Counted from the stretch's first letter, positions 1-5,591 are shown. The stretch: DNA of 7,186 nt from an uncultured bacterium (GCA_905215205.1 CAJMPK010000074.1:1-7186), one strand, 5' to 3'. Made by a program: numbers and translations. The notes: generated by a model not told the origin, from the letters alone.

Positions 1-1
1 G

Positions 2-331
2 TTCACCTGCGGCGCCGGTCAGATGATCAAGGGCTTCGACGCCGCTGTTGTCGACATGCAGGTGGGCGAGAAGAAGACCGTGCACATTCCTGCTGCCGAT
101 GCCTACGGCGAGCACAATCCCGAGATGGTTCTGACCTTCCCGGCCGAACAGGTTCCCAACATCGAGCAGATCGAGAAGGGCATGAAGCTCTTCCTGTCCA
201 CGCCGAGCGGTATGCCCGTCCCCGCCGTGGTCATCGACGTAACGCCTGAGGCCGTGACGCTCGACGCCAACCACGAGCTGGCCGGCAAGGACCTCAACTT
301 TGATATCGAGCTCGTCGAGGTCGAGGGTTAG
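2..331 (+). CDS. slyD: SlyD-type FKBP peptidyl-prolyl cis-trans isomerase (3' part; 5' end outside window)
   Basis: This is the last 109 residues of a cytoplasmic prolyl isomerase and chaperone; the start codon lies before base 1. The visible protein opens with the FKBP core stretch GAGQMIKGFDAAVVDMQVGE. It continues through the flap-insert region (AYGEHNPEMVLTFPAEQVP), which is typical of SlyD rather than of short FKBPs. It ends with the family signature NHELAGKDLNFDIELVEV. SlyD proteins speed proline isomerisation and chaperone folding; E. coli SlyD also supplies nickel to hydrogenase maturation through a His/Cys-rich tail. That tail is absent here, because the protein stops right after the FKBP core (VEVEG). 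Nickel handling therefore cannot be assumed from this gene alone. The UreE-like gene starts 3 bases after the stop, so the two are almost certainly one transcript. The family call is firm; the exact role is inferred. Confidence 0.9.
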   Translation, partial: FTCGAGQMIKGFDAAVVDMQVGEKKTVHIPAADAYGEHNPEMVLTFPAEQVPNIEQIEKGMKLFLSTPSGMPVPAVVIDVTPEAVTLDANHELAGKDLNFDIELVEVEG

Positions 332-334
332 AGT

Positions 335-913
335 ATGCCTGAACGCTTGGTTTCGACGACATGCTTGGGAAATCTCAACGATCCGTCCTATGAACTCCTG
401 CTTCGCCGGAAGTTGGGCGGCGTCTTTGAAGTTGACGAGCTACTGCTCGATTGGGACCAGGCTGATGTATACGCGTTTGTGGGCGTGACGGAGCTGGAGC
501 GTACGGTCGATATTCGGCTGGGCGCTGCCGATGGCGATCGCCTTGCCGATGGCGATGTGCTTGTCATCGACCGTTCGGGCATAGTGCCCATGGCGGTTGT
601 CGTGCGCCTGCGCAGCGCCGAGGTTTATTTGGTCGAAGTTGACCGCATGGACCCGATTGCGCTCGCGCATGCGTGCTGGGAGATCGGCAACATGCATGCG
701 CCGCTCTTCCGGGGCGACTCGGACGAGCATACCGTGCGCATGTATACGCCGGTGCAGCCTGTTTTGGGCCGCATGCTCCGGGGTGTCGAGGGTGTTCGGC
801 TCTCGCTGGTTACCCGTGAACTCGATGCGGACCGACGCTTTGCATCGAGCGCGGCGGATGCCGTTGTGAGTATGGCTCCAGACTTTGCGATCGTAAAAAA
901 GGCGCGCGGTTAA
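335..913 (+). CDS. UreE-like metallochaperone family protein, without His-rich tail
   Basis: The 192-residue protein has the two-domain layout of the urease accessory protein UreE. Residues 38-90 resemble the N-terminal peptide-binding domain (LLLDWDQ; GDRLADGDVLVIDRSG). Residues 93-155 resemble the C-terminal metal-binding domain (ACWEIGNMHAPLF; VLGRMLRG). UreE dimers carry nickel to urease, and in some bacteria feed hydrogenase maturation. His121, in GNMH, matches the conserved dimer-interface metal histidine (His96 in Klebsiella). The positions matching the other ligands, His91, His110 and His112, appear to be Glu, Val and Pro, and there is no His-rich C-terminus. It may therefore bind metal weakly or do something else. 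The ATG lies 3 bases after the slyD stop, with GAGG sequences in the slyD end as a weak ribosome site, so translational coupling is likely. No urease gene is visible in the window. The family call is good; the function is uncertain. Confidence 0.82.
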   Translation: MPERLVSTTCLGNLNDPSYELLLRRKLGGVFEVDELLLDWDQADVYAFVGVTELERTVDIRLGAADGDRLADGDVLVIDRSGIVPMAVVVRLRSAEVYLVEVDRMDPIALAHACWEIGNMHAPLFRGDSDEHTVRMYTPVQPVLGRMLRGVEGVRLSLVTRELDADRRFASSAADAVVSMAPDFAIVKKARG

Positions 914-923
914 CGTGCGTATG

Positions 924-968
924 AGTAAGGCGGACTTTGAGAGGCAGCTATTCAAAGTCCGTCTTACT
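924..968 (+). terminator. 17-bp hairpin after the UreE-like gene (possible terminator, no T-tract)
   Basis: AGTAAGGCGGACTTTGA at 924-940 pairs with 952-968 over 17 positions with a single G-U wobble, around an 11-base loop. It begins 10 bases after the UreE-like stop and ends 28 bases before the next start codon. The position suits a transcription terminator or a 3'-end stabiliser for the slyD-ureE transcript. The bases after the stem (GTTGATGAGG) lack the expected T-run, so intrinsic termination is doubtful. Confidence 0.45.
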
Positions 969-996
969 GTTGATGAGGTGCTTTGGGGGAAAGCAT

Positions 997-1794
997 ATGG
1001 GTCTTGAGGGAATCAAACTGATTGCATGCGATTTGGACGGCACGTTGCTGCATCCGGGGGAGCACGAGCCGCGTTCCGAGGCCTTTGAGCTCATCGATGA
1101 ACTGCATCGTCGCGGCATCGTGTTTATGCCGGCGAGCGGTCGTCAATATGCGAGCTTGCGCTACTTGTTTGCCCCGGTGGCCGATGAGCTCGCCTATGTA
1201 TGCGAAAACGGAACCCTGGTGATGAGCGAGGGGCGTGCCGTTGTCAAGCGTTCCATGGAGCGTAGCCTTGCTATGGATATCGCGAATGCCGTGGTTGCGT
1301 ATCCCCATGCCGACGTGACCCTTTCGTGTGAGGGACACCTCTACACCATGAGCGGCAACGATGCGTTCGTCGACCATTTGCGCTATGTGGTCCACTGCGA
1401 TGTGGCGGTGGTCGACCGTCCCGAGGACATCGACGAGGATGTCATTAAGATTGGCTTCCAGACGCCCGAGGGGGATTATCCGGCGGCCCGGGAGTATTTC
1501 GAGCGCCTTTTTGGCGACCGTGTCGATGTGATGACGTCAGGAACCGCATGGACGGACCTTATCGGTTTCGGTTCGGGCAAGGGCTCCGCGCTTGCCGATT
1601 ACGGTCGTATCCTGGGGATTTCGCCCGATGAGATGATGGCATTTGGCGACAATGAGAACGATCGCGACATGCTCAACGTCGTGGGCCATCCCTATCTGAT
1701 GGAGAGCTGCAACCCCACCATGCGCGGTATCAACGATCGCGTCCATTACGTGCACACGGTCGAAGAAGAACTGCGCCGCCTGCTCGCCGAGTAG
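997..1794 (+). CDS. Cof-type HAD-superfamily hydrolase (haloacid dehalogenase-like phosphatase)
   Basis: This 265-residue cytoplasmic phosphatase belongs to the Cof/YidA-like (IIB-capped) branch of the HAD superfamily. These enzymes remove phosphate from small substrates such as sugar phosphates, FMN or PLP through an aspartyl-phosphate intermediate. All four HAD motifs are visible: the nucleophile motif DLDGT with Asp12 and Asp14, motif II Ser47 in PASGR, motif III Lys195 in GSGKG, and the magnesium-binding acidic motif GDNEND at 217-222. The cap domain lies roughly between residues 80 and 190, and the length is usual for the family. The start is the ATG at 997, preceded by GGGGGA six bases upstream. 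An in-frame TTG at 937 would add 20 residues encoded by the upstream hairpin and has no ribosome site. The physiological substrate cannot be read from the sequence. It converges on the Fur-family gene with 15 bases between stop codons. Confidence 0.93.
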   Translation: MGLEGIKLIACDLDGTLLHPGEHEPRSEAFELIDELHRRGIVFMPASGRQYASLRYLFAPVADELAYVCENGTLVMSEGRAVVKRSMERSLAMDIANAVVAYPHADVTLSCEGHLYTMSGNDAFVDHLRYVVHCDVAVVDRPEDIDEDVIKIGFQTPEGDYPAAREYFERLFGDRVDVMTSGTAWTDLIGFGSGKGSALADYGRILGISPDEMMAFGDNENDRDMLNVVGHPYLMESCNPTMRGINDRVHYVHTVEEELRRLLAE

Positions 1795-1809
1795 GCATGT
1801 CCCAAACAT

Positions 1810-2190
1810 CTACCGGCAGTCGGGGCAGAGACCCTCGAAGATGGTGTAGTGCGACGTGACGTGCCAGCCGATTTGCTCGGATGCCTTGGCGTCGAGCTGG
1901 GCATCGAAGGGGAGTGGTACGTCGATGACGCGGCTGCACGAGGTGCAGATGATATGCGCATGCGGCTCGATCGTGCGATCGAAGCGGCTGCCGCCCGGCG
2001 TCTTGATGGAGAGAATCTCGCCGGCGTCGGCCAAGAGATTGAGGTTGCGGTAGACCGTGCCGCGGCTGATTTTGTCATCCTGCGCGCGCACGACGTTGTA
2101 GATTTCGTCGGCGGTGGGATGGTTATAGCTTTGGCGCACGGCGTCAAGAACCAGCTTTCGCTGCCTGGTATTCCTTCTTTGCACCGCCAT
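1810..2190 (-). CDS. Fur-family metalloregulator, PerR-like
   Basis: This is a 126-residue DNA-binding repressor. The winged helix spans about residues 5-70, with recognition helix ISRGTVYRNLNLLADAG. The C-terminal half is the dimerisation and metal domain. Two CxxC pairs, Cys82/Cys85 and Cys122/Cys125, form the structural zinc site. The likely regulatory-metal ligands match those of PerR: His24 (in HPTADEIY), Asp71 (SRFD), His77 and His79 (PHAH), and probably Asp96. In PerR an aspartate at the last position allows iron-catalysed histidine oxidation by peroxide; the alignment there is less certain. A peroxide-sensing role is more likely than iron-uptake or zinc control, but it is inferred. 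The protein ends one residue after the last CxxC, which is short for the family. The start has AGAGG about 8 bases upstream. It lies 61 bases downstream of the acylphosphatase gene and may be co-transcribed with it. Confidence 0.9.
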   Translation of the reverse strand: MAVQRRNTRQRKLVLDAVRQSYNHPTADEIYNVVRAQDDKISRGTVYRNLNLLADAGEILSIKTPGGSRFDRTIEPHAHIICTSCSRVIDVPLPFDAQLDAKASEQIGWHVTSHYTIFEGLCPDCR

Positions 2191-2226
2191 GCGCCTCGCC
2201 TCTTTTCTATCAACGGTCGTAGGTAA

Positions 2227-2255
2227 ATGATACCGTATTTAGCACACAATACTAA
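2227..2255 (-). promoter_or_regulatory. Candidate promoter of the PerR-like gene
   Basis: Read on the minus strand, TTAGTA (2255-2250) and TATCAT (2232-2227) are separated by 17 bases, upstream of the PerR-like start. The -10 matches the consensus at five of six positions and the -35 at only three. The -35 overlaps the acylphosphatase stop codon. An inverted repeat, TAAAT-N8-ATTTA at 2224-2241, covers the -10 and could be an operator. Confidence 0.35.
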
Positions 2256-2653
2256 TAGCGTGGGTTGAAACCATCTTCGCTGGTAAGCGCGGCGCGGGTT
2301 TGTGCGTCCTCGAGGCGAAAACGTATACCCATTCGCTCATAGGAGGCATGGAGCGCTTCGAGGTGAGACAGGATATTCGCTGGCGCGCCTTGTACCTCCA
2401 TTTCGACCGAACCGTCTTCCATGTTGCGTACCCAGCCGGTGAGCGCGTGCGTCTGTGCGAGATTGGTGTTGGTAAATCGAAAGCCGACGCCCTGGACTTG
2501 GCCCTCCCACCGCAGAAAATAGCGCTGGGGGGCGTTTTGGGTGGCTGCGTCGCTTGCTAGCACAGTAAGCCTGCGTCGCAGTTCGAGTTCAACGCCAGAC
2601 GGTTTTTGAGGCTCTCGATTGATGCCGGAGAAGAACTTGTCAAAAAAGCCCAT
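2252..2653 (-). CDS. acyP: Acylphosphatase with N-terminal extension
   Basis: This protein hydrolyses acylphosphates such as acetyl-phosphate or 1,3-bisphosphoglycerate. The acylphosphatase fold occupies about residues 43-133. The phosphate-binding loop GQVQGVGFRF supplies the catalytic Arg59, and GWVRNMEDGSVEMEV supplies the catalytic Asn77. The family is normally about 90-100 residues long; this one has 133 because of some 43 extra residues at the N-terminus. That extension starts with an aromatic stretch (MGFFDKFF) and then becomes charged. The ATG lies 2 bases after the oxidoreductase stop with only a weak AGG upstream, so translational coupling is the best explanation for this start. A GTG at codon 31 (2563), preceded by AGG, would give a more usual 103-residue enzyme and cannot be excluded. 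Its link to the oxidoreductase is not obvious from chemistry. Confidence 0.9.
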   Translation of the reverse strand: MGFFDKFFSGINREPQKPSGVELELRRRLTVLASDAATQNAPQRYFLRWEGQVQGVGFRFTNTNLAQTHALTGWVRNMEDGSVEMEVQGAPANILSHLEALHASYERMGIRFRLEDAQTRAALTSEDGFNPRY

Positions 2654-2655
2654 CG

Positions 2656-3762
2656 CTAGGCCTGCTTGACTGAATCGGCGGGGAAGGTAATGCCGGCCTG
2701 CTGACGCACGGCATCCATGATGCGCAGCGAGACGAGCGTGACATCGCGGTAGTGGCCGAGTTCGTGGCGTCCCGCCGGGGTCTCCCAGATTTCTTCCTTA
2801 ACGTTATCGATGCCACCGATGGCGGTGATAAAGTCTGTGAGTTCGTATTCCATAGTGTTGCTCGATTTGGGCAGGTCGAGCACGCGGCCGTTGTCGCCCT
2901 GTTCGCGCGGTGCCTCGGTCGCCGAGCCGCGTACGACGTCGCCGCGATAGTCGATGCGGACGTTGCGGGGCGTGGACAGATGGTCAATCTGGATGGTGCC
3001 ACGCTCGCCTTCGATTTGCGAGGGCAGCAGGTCATTCGTAATTTTGGAGTGTGCGAGCTCGACGGAGATATGGCCACCGCCGTAGCTGGCGAGGATGGAA
3101 CCGCAGCCATCGATGGGGCCGTGCGTGAGCTGTCGCGTGGTGGGATCGAGCAGAGTGGTCATGCTCGTAAGGCCGGAGGGCATGCCAAAGATCTCGACCA
3201 TGGGCTCGACGGTATAGACGCCAATGTCCATGAGGGAACCCGATGCCATATTGCAGTCGAAGATATTGGTGGCGCGTCCCGCGAGAATCTCGTTGTAGCG
3301 CGAGGAATACTTGCCAAAGCGCAATGAGGCGCGGCGGATGGGGGCGATCTCGCCCAGGGCGTCCTCGATGGCGTGGAAGGCGGGATCGTGGAGGGGACGC
3401 ATGGCCTCGAGGGCCACGACACCTGCTGCCTCGGCAGCGCGGAAGACTTCCAGCGCCTGCGCTTCGGTGGCGCAGAAGGGTTTCTCGACGATGACGTGCT
3501 TGCCACCGGCGATGCAGGCAAGGGCCTGCTCGTAGTGGAGCGCATTGGGGCTGCCGATGTAGACGGCGTCGACGTCGTCGGCGGACGCAAGCTCGTCAAG
3601 TGCGGTGAAGTTACGCTCGCCGCCGTATTCGGCGGTAAAGGCGGCGCCGCGCTCGGCATCGCGCGAGAGCGTGCCCACAAACGCGGCTTGGTCGTTGGCG
3701 TTGACGACCTGGATAAAGTCGTCGGTAATCATGGATGTGCCGATGGTCGCTATACGCAGCAT
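2656..3762 (-). CDS. Gfo/Idh/MocA-family NAD(P)-dependent oxidoreductase
   Basis: This 368-residue cytoplasmic dehydrogenase has an N-terminal Rossmann fold (IATIGTSMIT at 4-13, the dinucleotide-binding turn). The conserved catalytic loop IVEKPF follows at 91-96, with Lys94 as the likely proton-handling lysine. The C-terminal alpha/beta substrate domain includes SGSLMDIGVY at 174-183, where Asp179 and Tyr183 sit where the family has its active-site D and H/Y. Members oxidise or reduce sugars, inositols and related polyols with NAD(H) or NADP(H). The substrate cannot be told from sequence. The length is typical. The start has GAGGGGG four bases upstream, and that ribosome site lies in one arm of an inverted repeat (3767-3812). 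It is the first gene of a tight pair with the acylphosphatase. Confidence 0.93.
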   Translation of the reverse strand: MLRIATIGTSMITDDFIQVVNANDQAAFVGTLSRDAERGAAFTAEYGGERNFTALDELASADDVDAVYIGSPNALHYEQALACIAGGKHVIVEKPFCATEAQALEVFRAAEAAGVVALEAMRPLHDPAFHAIEDALGEIAPIRRASLRFGKYSSRYNEILAGRATNIFDCNMASGSLMDIGVYTVEPMVEIFGMPSGLTSMTTLLDPTTRQLTHGPIDGCGSILASYGGGHISVELAHSKITNDLLPSQIEGERGTIQIDHLSTPRNVRIDYRGDVVRGSATEAPREQGDNGRVLDLPKSSNTMEYELTDFITAIGGIDNVKEEIWETPAGRHELGHYRDVTLVSLRIMDAVRQQAGITFPADSVKQA

Positions 3763-3766
3763 GTAT

Positions 3767-3812
3767 CCCCCTCGTGCCGTTCGGTTTACAGGATGAGTGT
3801 AGCGCGAGGGGG
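3767..3812 (-). repeat. Inverted repeat covering the oxidoreductase ribosome binding site
   Basis: On the minus strand CCCCCTCGCGC (3812-3802) pairs with GCACGAGGGGG (3777-3767) at ten of eleven positions, with a 24-base loop. The downstream arm contains the GAGGGGG Shine-Dalgarno sequence of the oxidoreductase gene. If both arms are transcribed, translation would be dampened. A possible -10 (TACACT, 3801-3796) in the loop would instead make this an operator-like repeat around the promoter. Confidence 0.45.
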
Positions 3813-3837
3813 CAGGAAATAGCGTGCGAAAACGCCG

Positions 3838-4323
3838 TTACAGGTCGCTCTCGTTAAAGCCGGTATCGATATCGAGGTTGCTGCCGTCGGCCGCCGTGGT
3901 GGCGAGCTCATCGCAGCGTTCGTTGAGCTCGTGGCCGGCGTGACCCTTAACCCAGATGAACTCAACCTTGTGCTTGCTTTTGGCGGTGAGTAGGCGCTCC
4001 CACAGGTCGCGGTTCTTGACGGGCTGCTTGTTGGCGGTTTTCCATCCGCGCTTTTTCCAGCCGTCGATCCAGTGCTTGTTAAAGGCGTTGACGACGTACT
4101 GCGAATCGGAATGGACCTCGACCTCGCAGGGGCGGTTAAGTGCCTCGAGCGCCACGATGACCGCCATGAGCTCCATGCGGTTGTTGGTGGTCTTGGCGTA
4201 GCCGCGCGAAAGCTCGGAGGTGAAGGTCTTGCCGGCGGGGTTGGTGTATTTGAGCACAGCGCCGTAGCCGCCGCGTCCCGGATTTGATCGGGCCGAGCCG
4301 TCGGTATAGATGATGACCTTCAC
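3838..4323 (-). CDS. rnhA: Ribonuclease HI
   Basis: This 161-residue enzyme cuts the RNA strand of RNA-DNA hybrids, clearing R-loops and replication primers. It is strikingly close to E. coli RNase HI along its whole length. The catalytic residues are all present: Asp8 in YTDGS, Glu51 in NNRMELMA, Asp73 in HSDSQYV, His128 in WVKGHAGH and Asp138 in NERCDEL. The basic protrusion that grips the hybrid is intact around residues 84-108 (WKKRGWKTANKQPVKN). I chose the GTG at 4323 because AAAGGA lies five bases upstream and it aligns with the usual family N-terminus. An in-frame ATG at 4374 would add 17 residues but has no purine-rich ribosome site and lies upstream of a probable -10 element. The gene appears monocistronic, with 75 bases before the next gene. 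Confidence 0.96.
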   Translation of the reverse strand: MKVIIYTDGSARSNPGRGGYGAVLKYTNPAGKTFTSELSRGYAKTTNNRMELMAVIVALEALNRPCEVEVHSDSQYVVNAFNKHWIDGWKKRGWKTANKQPVKNRDLWERLLTAKSKHKVEFIWVKGHAGHELNERCDELATTAADGSNLDIDTGFNESDL

Positions 4324-4361
4324 GGGCTTCCTTTCGTTGGGTACGTTTCGTGTGAGTGACC

Positions 4362-4367
4362 ATTGTA
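4362..4367 (-). promoter_or_regulatory. Candidate -10 element for rnhA
   Basis: TACAAT on the minus strand lies 38 bases upstream of the GTG start and would give a 5' leader of about 30 bases. The -35 is unclear: TTGCTA (4393-4388) is present, but its spacing of 20 bases is longer than usual. Confidence 0.3.
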
Positions 4368-4422
4368 GCGCCATGCCCGCCGGGGGCTAGCAATCTACGA
4401 TTTCTACCCCGTCTTCCGACAG

Positions 4423-5325
4423 TTAGTTGGCATGGATGATGCGGTTGAGCTCGTCGAGGTATTGCTGCAAGAGGGGAGAGGGCTTGCGCTCGTCGTGCAT
4501 GATATAGCCTACGTGCATCTTTGGGGCGTCTGCTAACGGGATCGATGCCATACCCCATTGCATTTCATTGGAGAGGACACCGGTTGACAGGGTGTAGCCG
4601 TTCGACGTGATAAGTAAGTTAGTAAGTGTTCCGCGGTCCGAGATTCGTATGTTGCGGTCGCAGGGGATATAGCTAAAAGGTTCCTCGGCGTAATAGAAGG
4701 AGTTTGAGGTTCCCTGCTCAAAGCTGTAGCGCGTATATGGTGTGAGGTCGGCAAGGGACAGCTGCGGGCGGCGGGCAAGCGGGTGGCGCTCGCTAACGAA
4801 GACGTGGACCGTCGCGTCGAATAGGGGATGGAAGCTCGCGCGCGCATCGGCAAAAGCCTTCTGCAGAACGCGGGCGTTAAAGTCGTCCAGATAGAGGATG
4901 CCGATGTCGCTGCGAAATGCGCGGACGTCATCGATGATCTGCGATGTGGTGGTCTCGCGCATGATGAACTCGAACTTGCTGTCGCGGCAGCGCTCGACTA
5001 CGTTGACAAAGGCCTCGACCGAAAAGGCGTAGTGCTGGGCGGAAATGGCGAGGCGGGCTTGCGGGGTACCGCCGTCCTCGTAGCGGGCCTCGAGCATGTC
5101 GGCCTGCTCTACGACCTGGCGTGCATAACCCAAAAGCTCGGTGCCGTCGTTGGTGAGTGCAACGCCGCGGCTGGAGCGCGTAAAGATCTCCAGATGGAGC
5201 TCCTGTTCCAGGCTTTTGACGGCGTTTGAGATATTGGACTGAGCGGTATAGAGGCGCTGAGCTGCGGCGTTGATTGAGCCGGACTCTGCCACGGCAATCA
5301 GAAAACGAAGCTGCTGAAGGGTCAT
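4423..5325 (-). CDS. LysR-family transcriptional regulator, divergent from metY
   Basis: This 300-residue regulator opens with the typical LysR start MTLQQLRFLIAVAESGS. The winged helix-turn-helix is at about residues 15-38 (SINAAAQRLYTAQSNISNAVKSLE in outline) and is followed by the linker helix to about residue 83. The effector-binding domain of two alpha/beta lobes runs from about residue 90 to 300. LysR proteins bind DNA as tetramers and usually act on a divergent neighbour, here metY, so a role in sulfur amino acid control is plausible but inferred; the inducer is unknown. The start is placed at the second of two in-frame ATGs. The first (5334) has AAAGG touching it with no spacer, while AAAGGA is 8 bases from the ATG at 5325, which is workable and fits the family N-terminus. 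No clear terminator follows the gene. Confidence 0.92.
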   Translation of the reverse strand: MTLQQLRFLIAVAESGSINAAAQRLYTAQSNISNAVKSLEQELHLEIFTRSSRGVALTNDGTELLGYARQVVEQADMLEARYEDGGTPQARLAISAQHYAFSVEAFVNVVERCRDSKFEFIMRETTTSQIIDDVRAFRSDIGILYLDDFNARVLQKAFADARASFHPLFDATVHVFVSERHPLARRPQLSLADLTPYTRYSFEQGTSNSFYYAEEPFSYIPCDRNIRISDRGTLTNLLITSNGYTLSTGVLSNEMQWGMASIPLADAPKMHVGYIMHDERKPSPLLQQYLDELNRIIHAN

Positions 5326-5385
5326 CGACGCCATCCTTTCGATTGCTATCTATAAAACCGATAACAGGTTAGCGCTTTTAAGTGA

Positions 5386-5414
5386 TTGACCGAGGGAAAC
5401 AATGCTCGTACTAT
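5386..5414 (+). promoter_or_regulatory. Promoter of the metY leader and metY
   Basis: TTGACC (5386-5391) and TACTAT (5409-5414) are separated by exactly 17 bases, and each is close to the housekeeping sigma consensus. Transcription would start near 5421, leaving a leader of about 177 bases before metY. It lies 60-90 bases from the lysR start, where a divergent LysR protein would normally bind. Short AACC/GGTT arms at 5355-5370 are a weak candidate for part of that site. Confidence 0.7.
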
Positions 5415-5470
5415 TCAAAACACACAAAGGCGGTAGGTAATTAATCCGACCACGGAACCGGGATGCGAAA

Positions 5471-5543
5471 GGAGGCCCGCATATGAATTGCTTACCAAAA
5501 CGAATGCCGGGCTCCTGTTTGCGCCCGTCGGCGTGATCAGGAG
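5471..5543 (+). promoter_or_regulatory. Possible attenuator: two mutually exclusive hairpins in the metY leader
   Basis: GGAGGCCCGCAT (5471-5482) can fold onto ATGCCGGGCTCC (5504-5515) with about 11 pairs and two bulges or mismatches, hiding the leader peptide's ribosome site. CTCCTG (5512-5517) can instead pair perfectly with CAGGAG (5538-5543). That second stem continues inside as TTGCGCC/GGCGTGA with two G-U pairs and a single U-U mismatch, around a CGTC loop. Both folds need CTCC at 5512-5515, so they exclude each other. The second cysteine codon (5516-5518) lies in the switching segment. The same CTCCT could also reach the metY Shine-Dalgarno AAGGAG (5586-5591). Confidence 0.45.
5483..5536 (+). 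CDS. Putative 17-residue cysteine-containing leader peptide upstream of metY
   Basis: A short reading frame, MNCLPKRMPGSCLRPSA, sits in the metY 5' leader and ends at TGA 61 bases before the metY start. Its ribosome site AAAGGAGG (5468-5475), 7 bases from the ATG, is the best in the whole window. Two of 17 codons are cysteine (TGC at codon 3, TGT at codon 12), and the frame overlaps competing hairpins. Cysteine-rich leader peptides that attenuate sulfur genes are known from mycobacteria, so a similar sensor for the downstream sulfhydrylase gene is a reasonable inference. The peptide itself shows no membrane segment or other function. Expression is unproven. A frame this short can arise by chance, but one with this ribosome site in this position is unlikely to be meaningless. 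Confidence 0.6.
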   Translation: MNCLPKRMPGSCLRPSA

Positions 5544-5585
5544 ACAGCGACTTACTTCTCTTACTCTTATTACTTTTGTTCGATC

Positions 5586-5591
5586 AAGGAG
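5586..5591 (+). promoter_or_regulatory. Ribosome binding site of metY
   Basis: AAGGAG lies 6 bases before the metY ATG. A near copy of its surroundings, GATCAGGAGA, occurs at 5535-5544 at the leader-peptide stop (compare GATCAAGGAGA at 5582-5592). A segment that pairs with one copy could therefore pair with the other. Confidence 0.75.

Noticed and set aside
937..996. TTG start adding 20 residues to the HAD phosphatase
   Set aside because: There is no ribosome site, the extra residues are encoded by the hairpin region, and the ATG at 997 has GGGGGA six bases upstream and matches the family N-terminus.
921..1007. 28-codon frame (MSKADFERQLF...) overlapping the start of the HAD gene
   Set aside because: It has no Shine-Dalgarno sequence and most of it is the palindrome at 924-968; the frame is probably accidental.
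1791..1813. Small hairpin spanning the stop codons of the HAD and Fur-family genes (GTAG..ATGT / ACATCTAC)
   Set aside because: It has only eight pairs with a two-base bulge and no T-run on either strand. It might help separate the convergent transcripts but is too weak to call a terminator.
2752..3327. 191-codon plus-strand frame opposite the oxidoreductase gene
   Set aside because: It is antisense to a clear Gfo/Idh/MocA gene, has no ribosome site and no family resemblance; a GC-rich shadow.
4324..4374. Upstream ATG start for RNase HI
   Set aside because: It would add 17 residues unlike the family, lacks a ribosome site, and lies upstream of the probable -10 TACAAT. GTG at 4323 with AAAGGA is better.
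4381..4411. Possible terminator after lysR (CGGGG...CCCCG with CTAG/CTA)
   Set aside because: It is a five-pair stem with a bulge and no T-run downstream on the minus strand.
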